This document shows, piece after piece, positions 41,863 through 50,798 of a stretch of DNA of 64,000 bases. The translations under genes were made by a program, and so were the position numbers. Position 1 is the first letter of the stretch. The number at the start of each line of letters is the position of its first letter. This DNA comes from Virgibacillus_F sp049310925 (lineage in GTDB: Bacteria; Bacillota; Bacilli; Bacillales; Amphibacillaceae): assembly GCF_049310925.1 (NCBI RefSeq), contig NZ_JBMERP010000014.1, positions 1-64,000 of the forward strand. The letters are read 5' to 3'. A model generated the notes under the pieces. It worked only from the letters and a program-made list of their open reading frames with translations, was not told the origin of the DNA and searched no databases.

Positions 41863-43836
41863 ATGCAGGATATACAAAACAAGCCAACACTGAGTAGACA
41901 TTTGTGGATTATCTATATTATATCCGTTATATTGCTCGGTTTTATTTGGTACTTTCACTGGATTATAGGTCTTGTAATGACTGTTGTTTTGTTTGGTTCT
42001 TTTTATTACAGTATTCAAACAGAAAAAATGTTAATTAATGAGACGGAAGAATATATATCAACACTTTCTCATCGAGTGCGTAAAGTTGGGGAAGAGGCAT
42101 TGTTGGAAATGCCAATAGGGATCGTATTATTCAATGAAGAGTACTATATTGAATGGGCAAATCCTTATATGAACCGATTTGCAGAAGATGATACACTGGT
42201 CGGGAAGTCATTAAATTTATTGTCAGAACAATTTATCCCAATGATCAAAGAGAATAAAAATGAAATTTGGTTTCAGCTTGAAGGCTATGAATTTCAAACC
42301 TCGATTAAAAAAGAGGAACGATTATTGTATCTTTTTGACCGAACAACACAAACAGAAATTCAGCAGCTGTATCATAATGAACAAACGACATTGTCTATAA
42401 TTTTTTTAGATAACTATGAAGAAATCACTCAAAATATGGACGATACAATTAAAAGCCAGTTGAATTCAAAAGTAACGTCCTTATTAAATAATTGGGCGCA
42501 TGAAAACGGAATGTACCTAAAACGCACTTCACAGGAACGTTTTGTTGCCGTTGGAACGAAAGAAATACTGCATCAACTGGAAAAGTCAAAGTTCGATATT
42601 CTTGATGAAGTTCGAGAGCTAAATGCCGATCAGAATATTCCTGTCACACTTAGTATTGGAATTGGACTTGGAAATGTTGACCTTCCCGCGCTTGGGGAAT
42701 TAGCGCAATCAAGTCTTGATTTAGCTTTAGGTCGTGGTGGAGATCAAGTAGCAATAAAAGATGATGCAGGTAAGGTACGATTTTACGGTGGGAAAACAAA
42801 CCCAATGGAAAAACGTACCCGTGTTAGAGCAAGGGTTATATCACACGCCTTAAAACAACTTGTTAAGGAAAGTGATAATGTCATTATTATGGGTCATAAA
42901 GCACCTGATATGGATTCTGTTGGGGCTGCAATTGGTATTCTAAACATCGCCAAGGCAAATGGCGTTAACGGCTATATCGTATTTGATCCAGAAGATGTTA
43001 GTACCGGTTTATATCGCTTAATTGATGCAATTAAGGAAGAAGAGAGCCTTTGGCAGCACTTCATTGACCCTGAAGAAGCAGAAGACATCATTTCAAACCG
43101 TAGTCTCATTGTAGTAGTAGACACGCATAAGCCATCTCTGGTAGCAAGTGAAAAGCTGTTAAATAAAACAGAATACAAAGTGGTTATAGATCACCACCGT
43201 CGTGCAGAAGAGTTTATTGAAAATCCTACATTGGTTTATATGGAACCATATGCGTCTTCAACAGCGGAGTTAGTTACTGAGTTACTTGAGTATCAACCTA
43301 AAACTTTAAAACTGAGGATGCTTGAAGCAACAGCTCTTTTGGCTGGAATTATCGTCGATACAAAGAGTTTCACATTGCGTACAGGTTCACGAACATTTGA
43401 TGCAGCCTCCTATTTACGTTCAAAAGGTGCAGATACTATTTTGGTGCAACAGTTTATGAAAGAAGACTTAGATTTGTTTATTAAAAGAAGTAAGCTGATA
43501 GAACGTGCTGATGTATACCGTGATAATATTGCTATTTCAGCTGGAAAGCATGGGGAAATATACAGTCCTGTTTTAATTGCACAAGCAGCCGATACACTTC
43601 TAACTATGAGCGGAATAAATGCTTCTTTTGTTATCTCTGAACGAAGTGATGGCCAAATTGGAATAAGTGCAAGGTCTTTAGGTGACGTCAACGTTCAAGT
43701 TATCATGGAAAAAATGAACGGTGGAGGACATTTAACTAATGCTGCTACACAAATTGAAGATACAACAATAGAGGATGCAGAAGAACTATTAAAAGATATA
43801 CTTGAGGAATATTTAGAAGGAGGAGACGTCAAATGA
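41863..43836 (+). CDS. gdpP: Cyclic-di-AMP phosphodiesterase GdpP
   Basis: 657 aa. Two N-terminal transmembrane helices (about 15-55), a PAS domain (about 80-150), a degenerate GGDEF domain (about 170-300, GRGGDQ), then DHH (GHKAPDMDSVGAAIG, VVIDHHRR) and DHHA1 (MNGGGHLTNAA) domains. Hydrolyses c-di-AMP to pApA, controlling osmotic and cell-wall balance. ATG at 41863 with TAGGAG upstream; an upstream TTG is less likely. Its stop overlaps rplI. Confidence 0.96.
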   Translation: MQDIQNKPTLSRHLWIIYIISVILLGFIWYFHWIIGLVMTVVLFGSFYYSIQTEKMLINETEEYISTLSHRVRKVGEEALLEMPIGIVLFNEEYYIEWANPYMNRFAEDDTLVGKSLNLLSEQFIPMIKENKNEIWFQLEGYEFQTSIKKEERLLYLFDRTTQTEIQQLYHNEQTTLSIIFLDNYEEITQNMDDTIKSQLNSKVTSLLNNWAHENGMYLKRTSQERFVAVGTKEILHQLEKSKFDILDEVRELNADQNIPVTLSIGIGLGNVDLPALGELAQSSLDLALGRGGDQVAIKDDAGKVRFYGGKTNPMEKRTRVRARVISHALKQLVKESDNVIIMGHKAPDMDSVGAAIGILNIAKANGVNGYIVFDPEDVSTGLYRLIDAIKEEESLWQHFIDPEEAEDIISNRSLIVVVDTHKPSLVASEKLLNKTEYKVVIDHHRRAEEFIENPTLVYMEPYASSTAELVTELLEYQPKTLKLRMLEATALLAGIIVDTKSFTLRTGSRTFDAASYLRSKGADTILVQQFMKEDLDLFIKRSKLIERADVYRDNIAISAGKHGEIYSPVLIAQAADTLLTMSGINASFVISERSDGQIGISARSLGDVNVQVIMEKMNGGGHLTNAATQIEDTTIEDAEELLKDILEEYLEGGDVK

Positions 43837-44282
43837 AAGTAATTTTTCTAAAAGAAGTAAAAGGTAAAGGTAAAAAAGGTGAAGTTAAAAATGTCTCTGA
43901 CGGCTATGCCCGCAACTATTTACTGAAAAATAATTTAGCCGTAGAAGCAAACCACGGTAATATAAAAGCTTTAGAAGCAAAACAACAGAAAGAAGAGCAA
44001 ATTGAACAAAAGGAAAAAGAAGAGGCTATTGACCTAAAAGACCGGATTGCAGAATTAACGGTAGAAATGAAAGCAAAATCAGGTGATGCGGGTCGTTTGT
44101 TCGGTTCCATTACTAGTAAGCAAATCGCGGAAAGTCTTGAAAAAGAGCATGGATACAAAATTGACAAGCGGAAAATTGAACTTGACCAGCCGATACGCGC
44201 ACTTGGCTATACAACTGTACCAGTTAAGTTTACTTCAGAAGTATCCGGGTCTATTAAGGTCCATGTATCTGAACAAAAATAA
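43833..44282 (+). CDS. rplI: 50S ribosomal protein L9
   Basis: 149-aa L9: N-terminal rRNA-binding domain (MKVIFLKEVKGKGKKGEVK, GYARNYL), long connecting helix rich in E and K, and a C-terminal domain (GRLFGSITSKQIAE). The start overlaps the gdpP stop (ATGA), with GGAGGAG upstream. Confidence 0.98.
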   Translation: MKVIFLKEVKGKGKKGEVKNVSDGYARNYLLKNNLAVEANHGNIKALEAKQQKEEQIEQKEKEEAIDLKDRIAELTVEMKAKSGDAGRLFGSITSKQIAESLEKEHGYKIDKRKIELDQPIRALGYTTVPVKFTSEVSGSIKVHVSEQK

Positions 44283-44348
44283 TAGATAAGTTTCTAGGCT
44301 TTTTCTTCTTTTATATCAATAAGGTGTGAGCCTAGAGGGGGAATAAAT

Positions 44349-45716
44349 ATGAGTGACACGTGGAATGACCGTACACCACCACATAATATAGAGGCAGAGC
44401 AGGCTGTTATTGGAGCAATTTTTCTAGAGCCTGAAGCATTTTCAAGTGCATCTGAATTGTTATTGCCAGAGGATTTCTATCGAGCTAGCCATCAGCGAAT
44501 CTATGAAACAATGATTAAGCTTTCCGATAAAGGGGAGCCAATTGATTTAGTAACTGTTACTACCTCATTATCTAATGCTAAAACTCTAGACGAGGTAGGA
44601 GGAGTCTCTTATTTAACCGATATAGCTGGGAGTGTACCGACTGCAGCAAATATTAGTTATTATAGTAAAATTGTAGAAGAAAAATCAGTGTTGCGTCGGT
44701 TGATCCGTACCGCTACAGACATTGTAACTACAAGTTTTTCTAAGGAAGACGAGATAGAGGACGTTCTAAATGAAGCAGAAAAAAACATTCTGGAAGTTTC
44801 TCATCGGAAAAACTCTGGAGCGTTTCAAGCCATTAAAGATGTACTAATTGATGTGTATGATAATATTGAAAATCTGCACCATCAAAGTTCAGATTTAACT
44901 GGTGTGCCTTCAGGTTTCCGTGACTTAGACCGGATCACTTCTGGTTTTCAACAAAATGACTTAATTATTATTGCCGCACGACCTTCAGTTGGTAAAACTG
45001 CATTTGCCCTAAATATTGCACAAAACGTTGCAATTAATACGGACGAGAACGTGGCAATTTTTAGTCTTGAGATGGGTGCAGATCAGCTTGTTTCCAGGAT
45101 GCTTTGTGCTGAGGGTAATATTGATGCACAACGGCTTCGTACGGGAAACTTGGAGGCTGAAGACTGGAGCAAGCTCACTATGGCAATGGGTAGTCTTTCA
45201 AATGCAGGTATCTATATTGATGACTCACCAGGTATTCGTGTAAGTGAGATTAGATCGAAGTGTCGCCGCTTAAAGCAAGAGCATGGACTTGGCATGATCG
45301 TAATCGACTACCTGCAACTAATTCAAGGTAGTGCAAACTCAAAAGATAATAGACAGCAAGAGGTATCGGAAATATCTCGTTCTTTAAAAGGACTAGCCCG
45401 TGAATTAAATGTTCCTTTGATTGCATTATCACAGCTATCCCGTGGAGTAGAGCAACGTCAGGATAAGCGTCCGATGATGTCCGACTTACGTGAGTCTGGA
45501 AGTATTGAGCAAGATGCCGATATAGTTGGATTCTTGTACCGAGATGATTACTATGACGCAGAATCAGAAAAACAAAACATTATTGAAATCATTATCTCAA
45601 AACAACGTAACGGCCCGGTTGGAAATGTTGAATTAGCCTTTGTTAAAGAATACAATAAATTCGTTGATCTGGATCATCGATACAGTGAAAGTGATGTTCC
45701 ACCGGTACCGGTATAA
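44349..45716 (+). CDS. dnaB: Replicative DNA helicase DnaB (DnaC in B. subtilis)
   Basis: 455-aa hexameric 5'-3' helicase. N-terminal domain (NIEAEQAVIGAIFL), linker, and RecA-like C-terminal domain with ARPSVGKTAFAL, DYLQLI, and the ALSQLSRGVE and DLRESGSIEQDAD motifs. No intein. GAGGGGG ribosome site. B. subtilis calls this gene dnaC. Confidence 0.97.
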   Translation: MSDTWNDRTPPHNIEAEQAVIGAIFLEPEAFSSASELLLPEDFYRASHQRIYETMIKLSDKGEPIDLVTVTTSLSNAKTLDEVGGVSYLTDIAGSVPTAANISYYSKIVEEKSVLRRLIRTATDIVTTSFSKEDEIEDVLNEAEKNILEVSHRKNSGAFQAIKDVLIDVYDNIENLHHQSSDLTGVPSGFRDLDRITSGFQQNDLIIIAARPSVGKTAFALNIAQNVAINTDENVAIFSLEMGADQLVSRMLCAEGNIDAQRLRTGNLEAEDWSKLTMAMGSLSNAGIYIDDSPGIRVSEIRSKCRRLKQEHGLGMIVIDYLQLIQGSANSKDNRQQEVSEISRSLKGLARELNVPLIALSQLSRGVEQRQDKRPMMSDLRESGSIEQDADIVGFLYRDDYYDAESEKQNIIEIIISKQRNGPVGNVELAFVKEYNKFVDLDHRYSESDVPPVPV

Positions 45717-45723
45717 TCTTAGT

Positions 45724-45756
45724 AAAAGTGTGTCTCCTAGTGAGATGCACTTTTTT
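45724..45756 (+). terminator. Terminator of the yybS-dnaB operon
   Basis: AAAGTGTGTCTC pairs with GAGATGCACTTT (one mismatch), then TTTTTT. Confidence 0.85.
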
Positions 45757-45843
45757 GATTGGGAGAGTTACGATGCCCGGTACCAACGAGCAAAGTAGCG
45801 GCCGATAAAACCAAGCAATAAAAATAAATAGTACACATATTTT

Positions 45844-45880
45844 ACCGAACGTTATTAGATTAAAAAATATTTATTGTTCG
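45844..45880. promoter_or_regulatory. PurBox pair upstream of purA
   Basis: CGAAC (45846-45850) and its inverted partner GTTCG (45876-45880) are embedded in CGAACGTTAT and TTATTGTTCG arms. This is the form of the PurR repressor operator known for purA in Bacillus. Confidence 0.8.
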
Positions 45881-45888
45881 CTTTTAGA

Positions 45889-45917
45889 TTGACTTAACTA
45901 TTTTAAATTGATAAAAT
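45889..45917 (+). promoter_or_regulatory. Promoter of purA
   Basis: TTGACT (45889-45894), 17-bp spacer, TAAAAT (45912-45917). It lies just downstream of the PurBoxes, so bound PurR would block it. Confidence 0.7.
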
Positions 45918-45966
45918 TGGTATGTTAATTACTAAAATACAAATGATTATACAGTGGAGGTGCACT

Positions 45967-47253
45967 ATGTCCTCAGTAGTAGTAGTTGGAACACAATGGG
46001 GCGACGAGGGAAAAGGTAAGATTACGGACTTTCTTTCTCAGAATGCAGAGGTAGTTGCAAGATACCAGGGTGGTAATAATGCAGGGCATACAATAAAGTT
46101 TGACGGGATAACGTATAAATTACATTTAATCCCATCTGGAATATTTTTTTCAGATAAAATCTGTGTGTTAGGAAACGGAATGGTTATAGACCCGAAAGCA
46201 TTTGTTGAGGAGCTTGCATATCTTCATGAAAGAAATGTTGCAACAGATAACTTACGAATCAGTAACCGAGCACATGTTATTTTACCGTATCATTTAAAGT
46301 TGGATATCCTTCAAGAAGAGGAGAAGGGTATTAATAAAATTGGAACTACGAAAAAAGGAATCGGTCCAGCATACATGGATAAAGCAGCTAGGGTAGGTAT
46401 CCGAATAGCAGATCTATTGGACAAAGAAACTTTCCGGGCAAAAGTAGAGCAGAATGTAAAAGAAAAAAATCGTTTATTTGAAAAAGTTTACGAGGTTGAA
46501 CCAGTAAAGGTAGATGAAATTGTTGAAGAGTATTATGAATACGGACAACAACTTGCCAAGTATGTTGCAGATACTTCCGTTGTTTTAAACGATGCGCTTG
46601 ATGATGGGCGCCGTGTGCTATTTGAAGGTGCACAGGGTGTAATGCTTGATATAGATCAGGGTACATATCCTTATGTAACTTCTTCTAATCCTATTGCAGG
46701 TGGAGTCACGATTGGATCAGGTGTTGGACCAACAAAAATAAATCATGTTGTTGGTGTATCGAAAGCATATACAACCCGTGTGGGTGACGGCCCATTTCCT
46801 ACTGAGCTTCATGATGAAATTGGTAATCAGATACGGGAGGTAGGCCGTGAGTACGGAACTACAACTGGAAGACCACGCCGTGTAGGTTGGTTCGATAGTG
46901 TGGTTGTGAGACATGCCAAACGAGTGAGTGGAATTACAGACTTATCTCTCAATTCCCTGGATGTATTAACAGGAATTGAAACATTGAAGATATGTGTGTC
47001 TTACAATTACAAAGGGAAGGTAATGAACGAATTTCCAGCAAGCTTGTCTGTTTTAGCTGACTGTGAACCTGTTTATGAAGAAATGCCGGGCTGGACAGAG
47101 GATATTACGGGTGTGAAAAGTTTACACGATCTACCAAAGAATGCGCGTCACTATCTCGAGCGTATATCACAATTGACAGAAATACCTTTATCAATATTTT
47201 CAGTAGGACCAGATAGAACACAAACAAACGTAGTTCGAAGCGTTTATAGCTAA
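45967..47253 (+). CDS. purA: Adenylosuccinate synthetase
   Basis: 428-aa GTP-dependent enzyme joining IMP and aspartate, first step to AMP. P-loop GTQWGDEGKGK near residue 10, GNNAGHT near 38, IGTTKKGIGPAY, and GTTTGRPRRVGW near the C-terminal third. ATG at 45967 with GGAGGTG upstream; an earlier ATG at 45922 lies in the promoter area. Monocistronic, under PurR control by sequence. Confidence 0.98.
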   Translation: MSSVVVVGTQWGDEGKGKITDFLSQNAEVVARYQGGNNAGHTIKFDGITYKLHLIPSGIFFSDKICVLGNGMVIDPKAFVEELAYLHERNVATDNLRISNRAHVILPYHLKLDILQEEEKGINKIGTTKKGIGPAYMDKAARVGIRIADLLDKETFRAKVEQNVKEKNRLFEKVYEVEPVKVDEIVEEYYEYGQQLAKYVADTSVVLNDALDDGRRVLFEGAQGVMLDIDQGTYPYVTSSNPIAGGVTIGSGVGPTKINHVVGVSKAYTTRVGDGPFPTELHDEIGNQIREVGREYGTTTGRPRRVGWFDSVVVRHAKRVSGITDLSLNSLDVLTGIETLKICVSYNYKGKVMNEFPASLSVLADCEPVYEEMPGWTEDITGVKSLHDLPKNARHYLERISQLTEIPLSIFSVGPDRTQTNVVRSVYS

Positions 47254-47284
47254 AAATAGTTACTGTACCAATTTTTATTAATAG

Positions 47285-47336
47285 AAAAGGATAACTTAGA
47301 CCCTACTTTTAAAAGAGGTTAAGTTATCCTTTTTAT
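47285..47336 (+). terminator. Terminator of purA
   Basis: AAAAGGATAACTTA pairs with TAAGTTATCCTTTT, followed by Ts. Confidence 0.9.
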
Positions 47337-47338
47337 TT

Positions 47339-47429
47339 GCAGGTAAGAAAGTATAAATCCTTTCTTACTGCATAAGTGCAACTAAGGCTTTCGCCATTAA
47401 GGCCTGGCGATAAGCCAAGTTTTCTAATA
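47339..47429. repeat. R2 double-hairpin repeat
   Basis: Almost identical to the copy at 17423. It starts 3 bp after the purA terminator and is followed at once by an R1 element, so the two families are stacked here. Confidence 0.8.
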
Positions 47430-47440
47430 GCTCTTCTTAA

Positions 47441-47945
47441 AAGATTGTTGTTTGACACAAAATCTATAGACTGCGACGTAGTGAAAACTTATTCGTCGCG
47501 GTTTCGGCAGAATACTTCGCTTTCCGCGGGCACGGCCTCAGACTCCTCAGAAGCAAAGAACGCTTCTTCTGGGGTCTTCGGACTCGTGCTGTTCCCGCAG
47601 GAGTATTCGTATTCTGCCTTCACTAAGATAGAAATCTACTCATTAATTCTGTGTTTTTTTCGGGATTCTTCTCCCTTGAACAGAAACCTATCTAAGCGGA
47701 GGGAAAATGCGAGACTCCAGTGGGAAGGAACAGTCTGAAGACCCCGCAGTGAGCGATAGATGACGCGTGCCGACTAAGACCGTCCTTTGCGGACAACATC
47801 GGCATACCCCTTCCCGGGGCAAGGAGGCTGAAGCGTTCCCCATGGAAAGCGAGTGTTTTTCCGAAGCGCTGGATCAGCACCAATTTAGTAAAGGTTTGCA
47901 AGGAAATAAATACAGCAGTTACGTCGCATTTTATATCAACTATGA
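47441..47945. repeat. R1 GC-rich element copy D
   Basis: About 505 bp. The left end TTTGACACAAAATCTATAGAC is inverted relative to the right end (ACGTCGCATTTTATATC). Two GC-rich hairpin halves lie at about 47500-47620 and 47695-47880. It shares with copy B the block GCCGACTAAGACCGTCC / GGACGGTCTTAGTCGGC. Confidence 0.8.
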
Positions 47946-48000
47946 AAATAACAAACACTACAACACAACAATATTAAATTGACAAATATGTTTAACTTTC

Positions 48001-48065
48001 ATAAAAAAAGGAAAGTTTGGTAGAAAAGAACCACCTTAAACACCAAATTGTTGTTCAACTTTCCT
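48001..48065 (-). terminator. Orphan minus-strand terminator-like hairpin
   Basis: Minus strand AGGAAAGTT (48057-48065) pairs with AACTTTCCT (48009-48017), then TTTTTTT. No minus-strand gene lies to its right for 11 kb, so it may end a small RNA or an antisense transcript. The remaining gap to 48357 is AT-rich and holds only promoter-like sequence. Confidence 0.45.
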
Positions 48066-48357
48066 ATAATTCATCTGAAAAGCAGTTAATTTCTGCGTAT
48101 CAGACTCAAATTCCTAGGTTTGATTGTAATAATAATGAAATATTAGCGAGATAATAGTAAACAAAATGAGTAAATTTACCATATAAGTGTAATTTAATAA
48201 ACTATAAATGTAAAAAATTGTAAGTTATTATACATTTATATTACAGTTCAGAATATCCTGTTACTAATCTACTAATATATGATAGATTTAGATAGGACAT
48301 ATTGGGAATCTACCTAAATTTATTAGAACTGATAGATAGTTCAGGGGGAACATTATC

Positions 48358-49809
48358 GTGTTAGATCAAAAGCAAACGATTTCAGAATTAAAATTTTATA
48401 AAAAAATAGCATTTATATTATGTCTAGCGGTTAGTTTAATGCTCTTCACAACCAATGTCACTGCTGCATCAAATGAACTAGAAACCGTGTACCACGTATA
48501 CTTGGATGGTAAGCACGTTGGAAAAGTGGACAATGATTCTTTAGTAAAGGAATACATAAATAAAACCATCAATTCTGGTAAAGAAAAGTATCCAAAATAT
48601 ACAATTAAAACAAATAAAAGTGTAACAATTATACCTGAAAAGGTGTTTAATCCTACATACAATAATGAAAATGTAATAGCTGCATTAAAAGAAGAACTAT
48701 CCATCGTAGCTGAGGCGGTTGAGCTCGAAATCGCCGGCAAAATGGTAGGTTATTTTAGCGATGAAGAAACTGTTCAACAAATCCTTAATTCATATAAAGC
48801 CAAGTTTGTGGGACAGGATATACTTAATAAATTGGAACTAAAAGATAAACCTAATGGAAGTGGCCCACAAAGTGTAACTGAGTTAGATTCCACCGGGGAT
48901 GACACAACAATTTTGGAAGTAAAACTATCTGCGGCTGTTAAAACAAAGGCTGAGAGAGTTATACCTCAAGACATATTAACTGCTGAACAAGGGGTTAATA
49001 TGCTTGAAAAAGGAACATTGGAAGATCGGAAGCACAAAGTAGTAAAAGGTGAAGTACTTGAGTCGATTTCCAGTAATTATGAGTTATCTACTGATGATAT
49101 TTTAAAATTAAATCCATCCCTAACAAAGGAATCTATTTTACATATTGGAGATGAATTGAACGTAACAGAATATGCTCCTTTTGTAAGTGTAATTGTTAAA
49201 AAAGAAGATGTACGTAAGGAAACAATTAAACACGAAACAGAAATTATCGAATCAGATGAACTTTACAAAGGTGAGACAAAAGTAAAGCAAGAGGGTGCAG
49301 ATGGAAAAAAATCAGTTCGCTATGCTTTTGAATTTACCAATGGGACTCAAACAAAGAAAAAAGTTATAGAGGAAACGATTACGTTAGAGCCAAGGAAAAA
49401 GATTGTTATTAAAGGAACTAAAGTCATCTCGTCGCGCGGGACAGGAAACCTCCATTGGCCTACTATTGGTGGGTACGTATCAAGCAACGTAGGAATGCGT
49501 TGGGGTCGTATGCATAAAGGAATTGATATTGCTAGACCAAGTAACCGGGCTATTCTAGCGGCTGATAACGGTGTGGTCGTTGCCGCTGGTCGTAAAGGTG
49601 GATTTGGTAATAGGGTTATAATTAACCATAACAATGGGATGAAAACAATTTATGCCCATCTCTCTTCAATTGGGGTGCGTGTAGGTCAAGTCGTAGAAGG
49701 TGGCAGTAAGATTGGCGTTATGGGAGCTACAGGAAACGTAACGGGCGTTCACTTGCACTTTGAAATTCATGTAAACGGCGCGTTAAAACGTCCATCCAGA
49801 TACTATTAA
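48358..49809 (+). CDS. M23 family peptidoglycan endopeptidase with LysM and G5 domains
   Basis: 483 aa. N-terminal signal/transmembrane helix (about 20-38), a mixed region to about 215, LysM (HKVVKGEVLESISSNYELST), a G5 domain (about 280-355), and a C-terminal LytM/M23 zinc peptidase with HKGIDIA and HLHFEIH supplying the metal ligands. It cuts peptide bridges in the cell wall, outside the membrane. GTG start after AGGGGGAA. It lies just upstream of walRK, and such hydrolases are typical WalR targets. Confidence 0.92.
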   Translation: MLDQKQTISELKFYKKIAFILCLAVSLMLFTTNVTAASNELETVYHVYLDGKHVGKVDNDSLVKEYINKTINSGKEKYPKYTIKTNKSVTIIPEKVFNPTYNNENVIAALKEELSIVAEAVELEIAGKMVGYFSDEETVQQILNSYKAKFVGQDILNKLELKDKPNGSGPQSVTELDSTGDDTTILEVKLSAAVKTKAERVIPQDILTAEQGVNMLEKGTLEDRKHKVVKGEVLESISSNYELSTDDILKLNPSLTKESILHIGDELNVTEYAPFVSVIVKKEDVRKETIKHETEIIESDELYKGETKVKQEGADGKKSVRYAFEFTNGTQTKKKVIEETITLEPRKKIVIKGTKVISSRGTGNLHWPTIGGYVSSNVGMRWGRMHKGIDIARPSNRAILAADNGVVVAAGRKGGFGNRVIINHNNGMKTIYAHLSSIGVRVGQVVEGGSKIGVMGATGNVTGVHLHFEIHVNGALKRPSRYY

Positions 49810-49818
49810 ATAAAGAGA

Positions 49819-49850
49819 AGGTTGACTTGTATGTTGAGTCAGCCTTTTTT
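49819..49850 (+). terminator. Terminator of the M23 gene
   Basis: AAGGTTGACT pairs with AGTCAGCCTT (one G-U), then TTTTTT. Confidence 0.8.
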
Positions 49851-49880
49851 GTACTATAATAAAACATAAGTTTTTAGTTC

Positions 49881-49948
49881 ATTGCAGTATAAAGTGGAAC
49901 TAAGATTTAATCATTAAGGATTGGGAGACAAGGCAAGTTTTCTAATAA
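49881..49948. repeat. Degenerate R2 repeat
   Basis: ATTGCAGTATAAAGTGGAAC then ATTAAGGATTGGGAGACAAG and GCAAGTTTTCTAATA follow the R2 second half with many changes; the first hairpin is lost. Confidence 0.5.
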
Positions 49949-50087
49949 TAAAAAGATCTTTTCCTGATATTAAAAGCTTATTACCCCCATTTTATTTAGT
50001 AATTTCATCCTACCTGAGTTTGGGAAGAGTTTTAGTTCGATGTATGGTAAAATAGAAGTAAGAATGTCATAAAAGGATGTGGCTAAT

Positions 50088-50792
50088 GTGAGTCAGAAAA
50101 TACTAGTTGTAGATGATGAGCAACCAATTGCAGATATATTAAAATTCAACTTAGAAAAAGAAGGATATACAGTAGTTTGCGCTTATGATGGAGATGAAGC
50201 TATCGAGCTTGCAGAGCAGGAAAAGCCAGACTTAGTGTTATTAGATATTATGTTGCCAAATAAAGATGGAAATGAAGTATGTCGTGAAATTCGAAAGACG
50301 CAGTCAATGCCAATTATTATGTTAACCGCCAAGGACTCTGAAATTGATAAAGTGCTCGGGCTTGAGCTTGGAGCAGATGACTATGTGACGAAGCCTTTTA
50401 GTAATCGTGAGCTTATTGCAAGAGTTAAGGCTAATTTACGCCGTTTGCAGGTAGTTCCAGATGATTCAGTTAAAACCACAAAAGATATTGTTGTTGGTAG
50501 ATTGGTCATTCATCCAGATGCCTATGCTGTAACTCGTGATGGAGACCAAGTGGAACTAACACATCGTGAATTTGAACTGCTTCATTACCTTTCCAGACAT
50601 ATAGGTCAAGTTATGACACGTGAACATTTACTTGAGACTGTATGGGGATATGATTATTTTGGTGATGTTAGAACCGTGGATGTTACAGTACGTCGTTTAC
50701 GTGAAAAAATTGAAGAAACGCCAAGCAACCCAAATTGGATTGTTACACGCCGAGGTGTTGGGTATTATTTACGAAATCCTGAACAGGATTAA
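50088..50792 (+). CDS. walR: Response regulator WalR (YycF)
   Basis: OmpR-type regulator, 234 aa. Receiver domain with the phosphoacceptor Asp53 (LLDIMLPNKDG), conserved Lys in VTKPF, and a winged-helix output domain (TREHLLETVWGYDYFGDVRT). Essential controller of cell-wall hydrolases in Firmicutes. The GTG at 50088 gives the usual short N-terminus (MSQKILVVDDE) with AAGGATG upstream; the in-frame GTG at 50079 is too near that site. Confidence 0.97.
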   Translation: MSQKILVVDDEQPIADILKFNLEKEGYTVVCAYDGDEAIELAEQEKPDLVLLDIMLPNKDGNEVCREIRKTQSMPIIMLTAKDSEIDKVLGLELGADDYVTKPFSNRELIARVKANLRRLQVVPDDSVKTTKDIVVGRLVIHPDAYAVTRDGDQVELTHREFELLHYLSRHIGQVMTREHLLETVWGYDYFGDVRTVDVTVRRLREKIEETPSNPNWIVTRRGVGYYLRNPEQD

Positions 50793-50798
50793 TTATTT

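Noticed and set aside
48208..48226. TGTAAA-N4-TGTAAG as a WalR site
   Set aside because: The spacer is 4 rather than the required 5 bases.
48060..48357. Possible c-di-AMP (ydaO) riboswitch before the M23 peptidase gene
   Set aside because: The conserved ydaO core sequences are not visible; the spacer is simply AT-rich.
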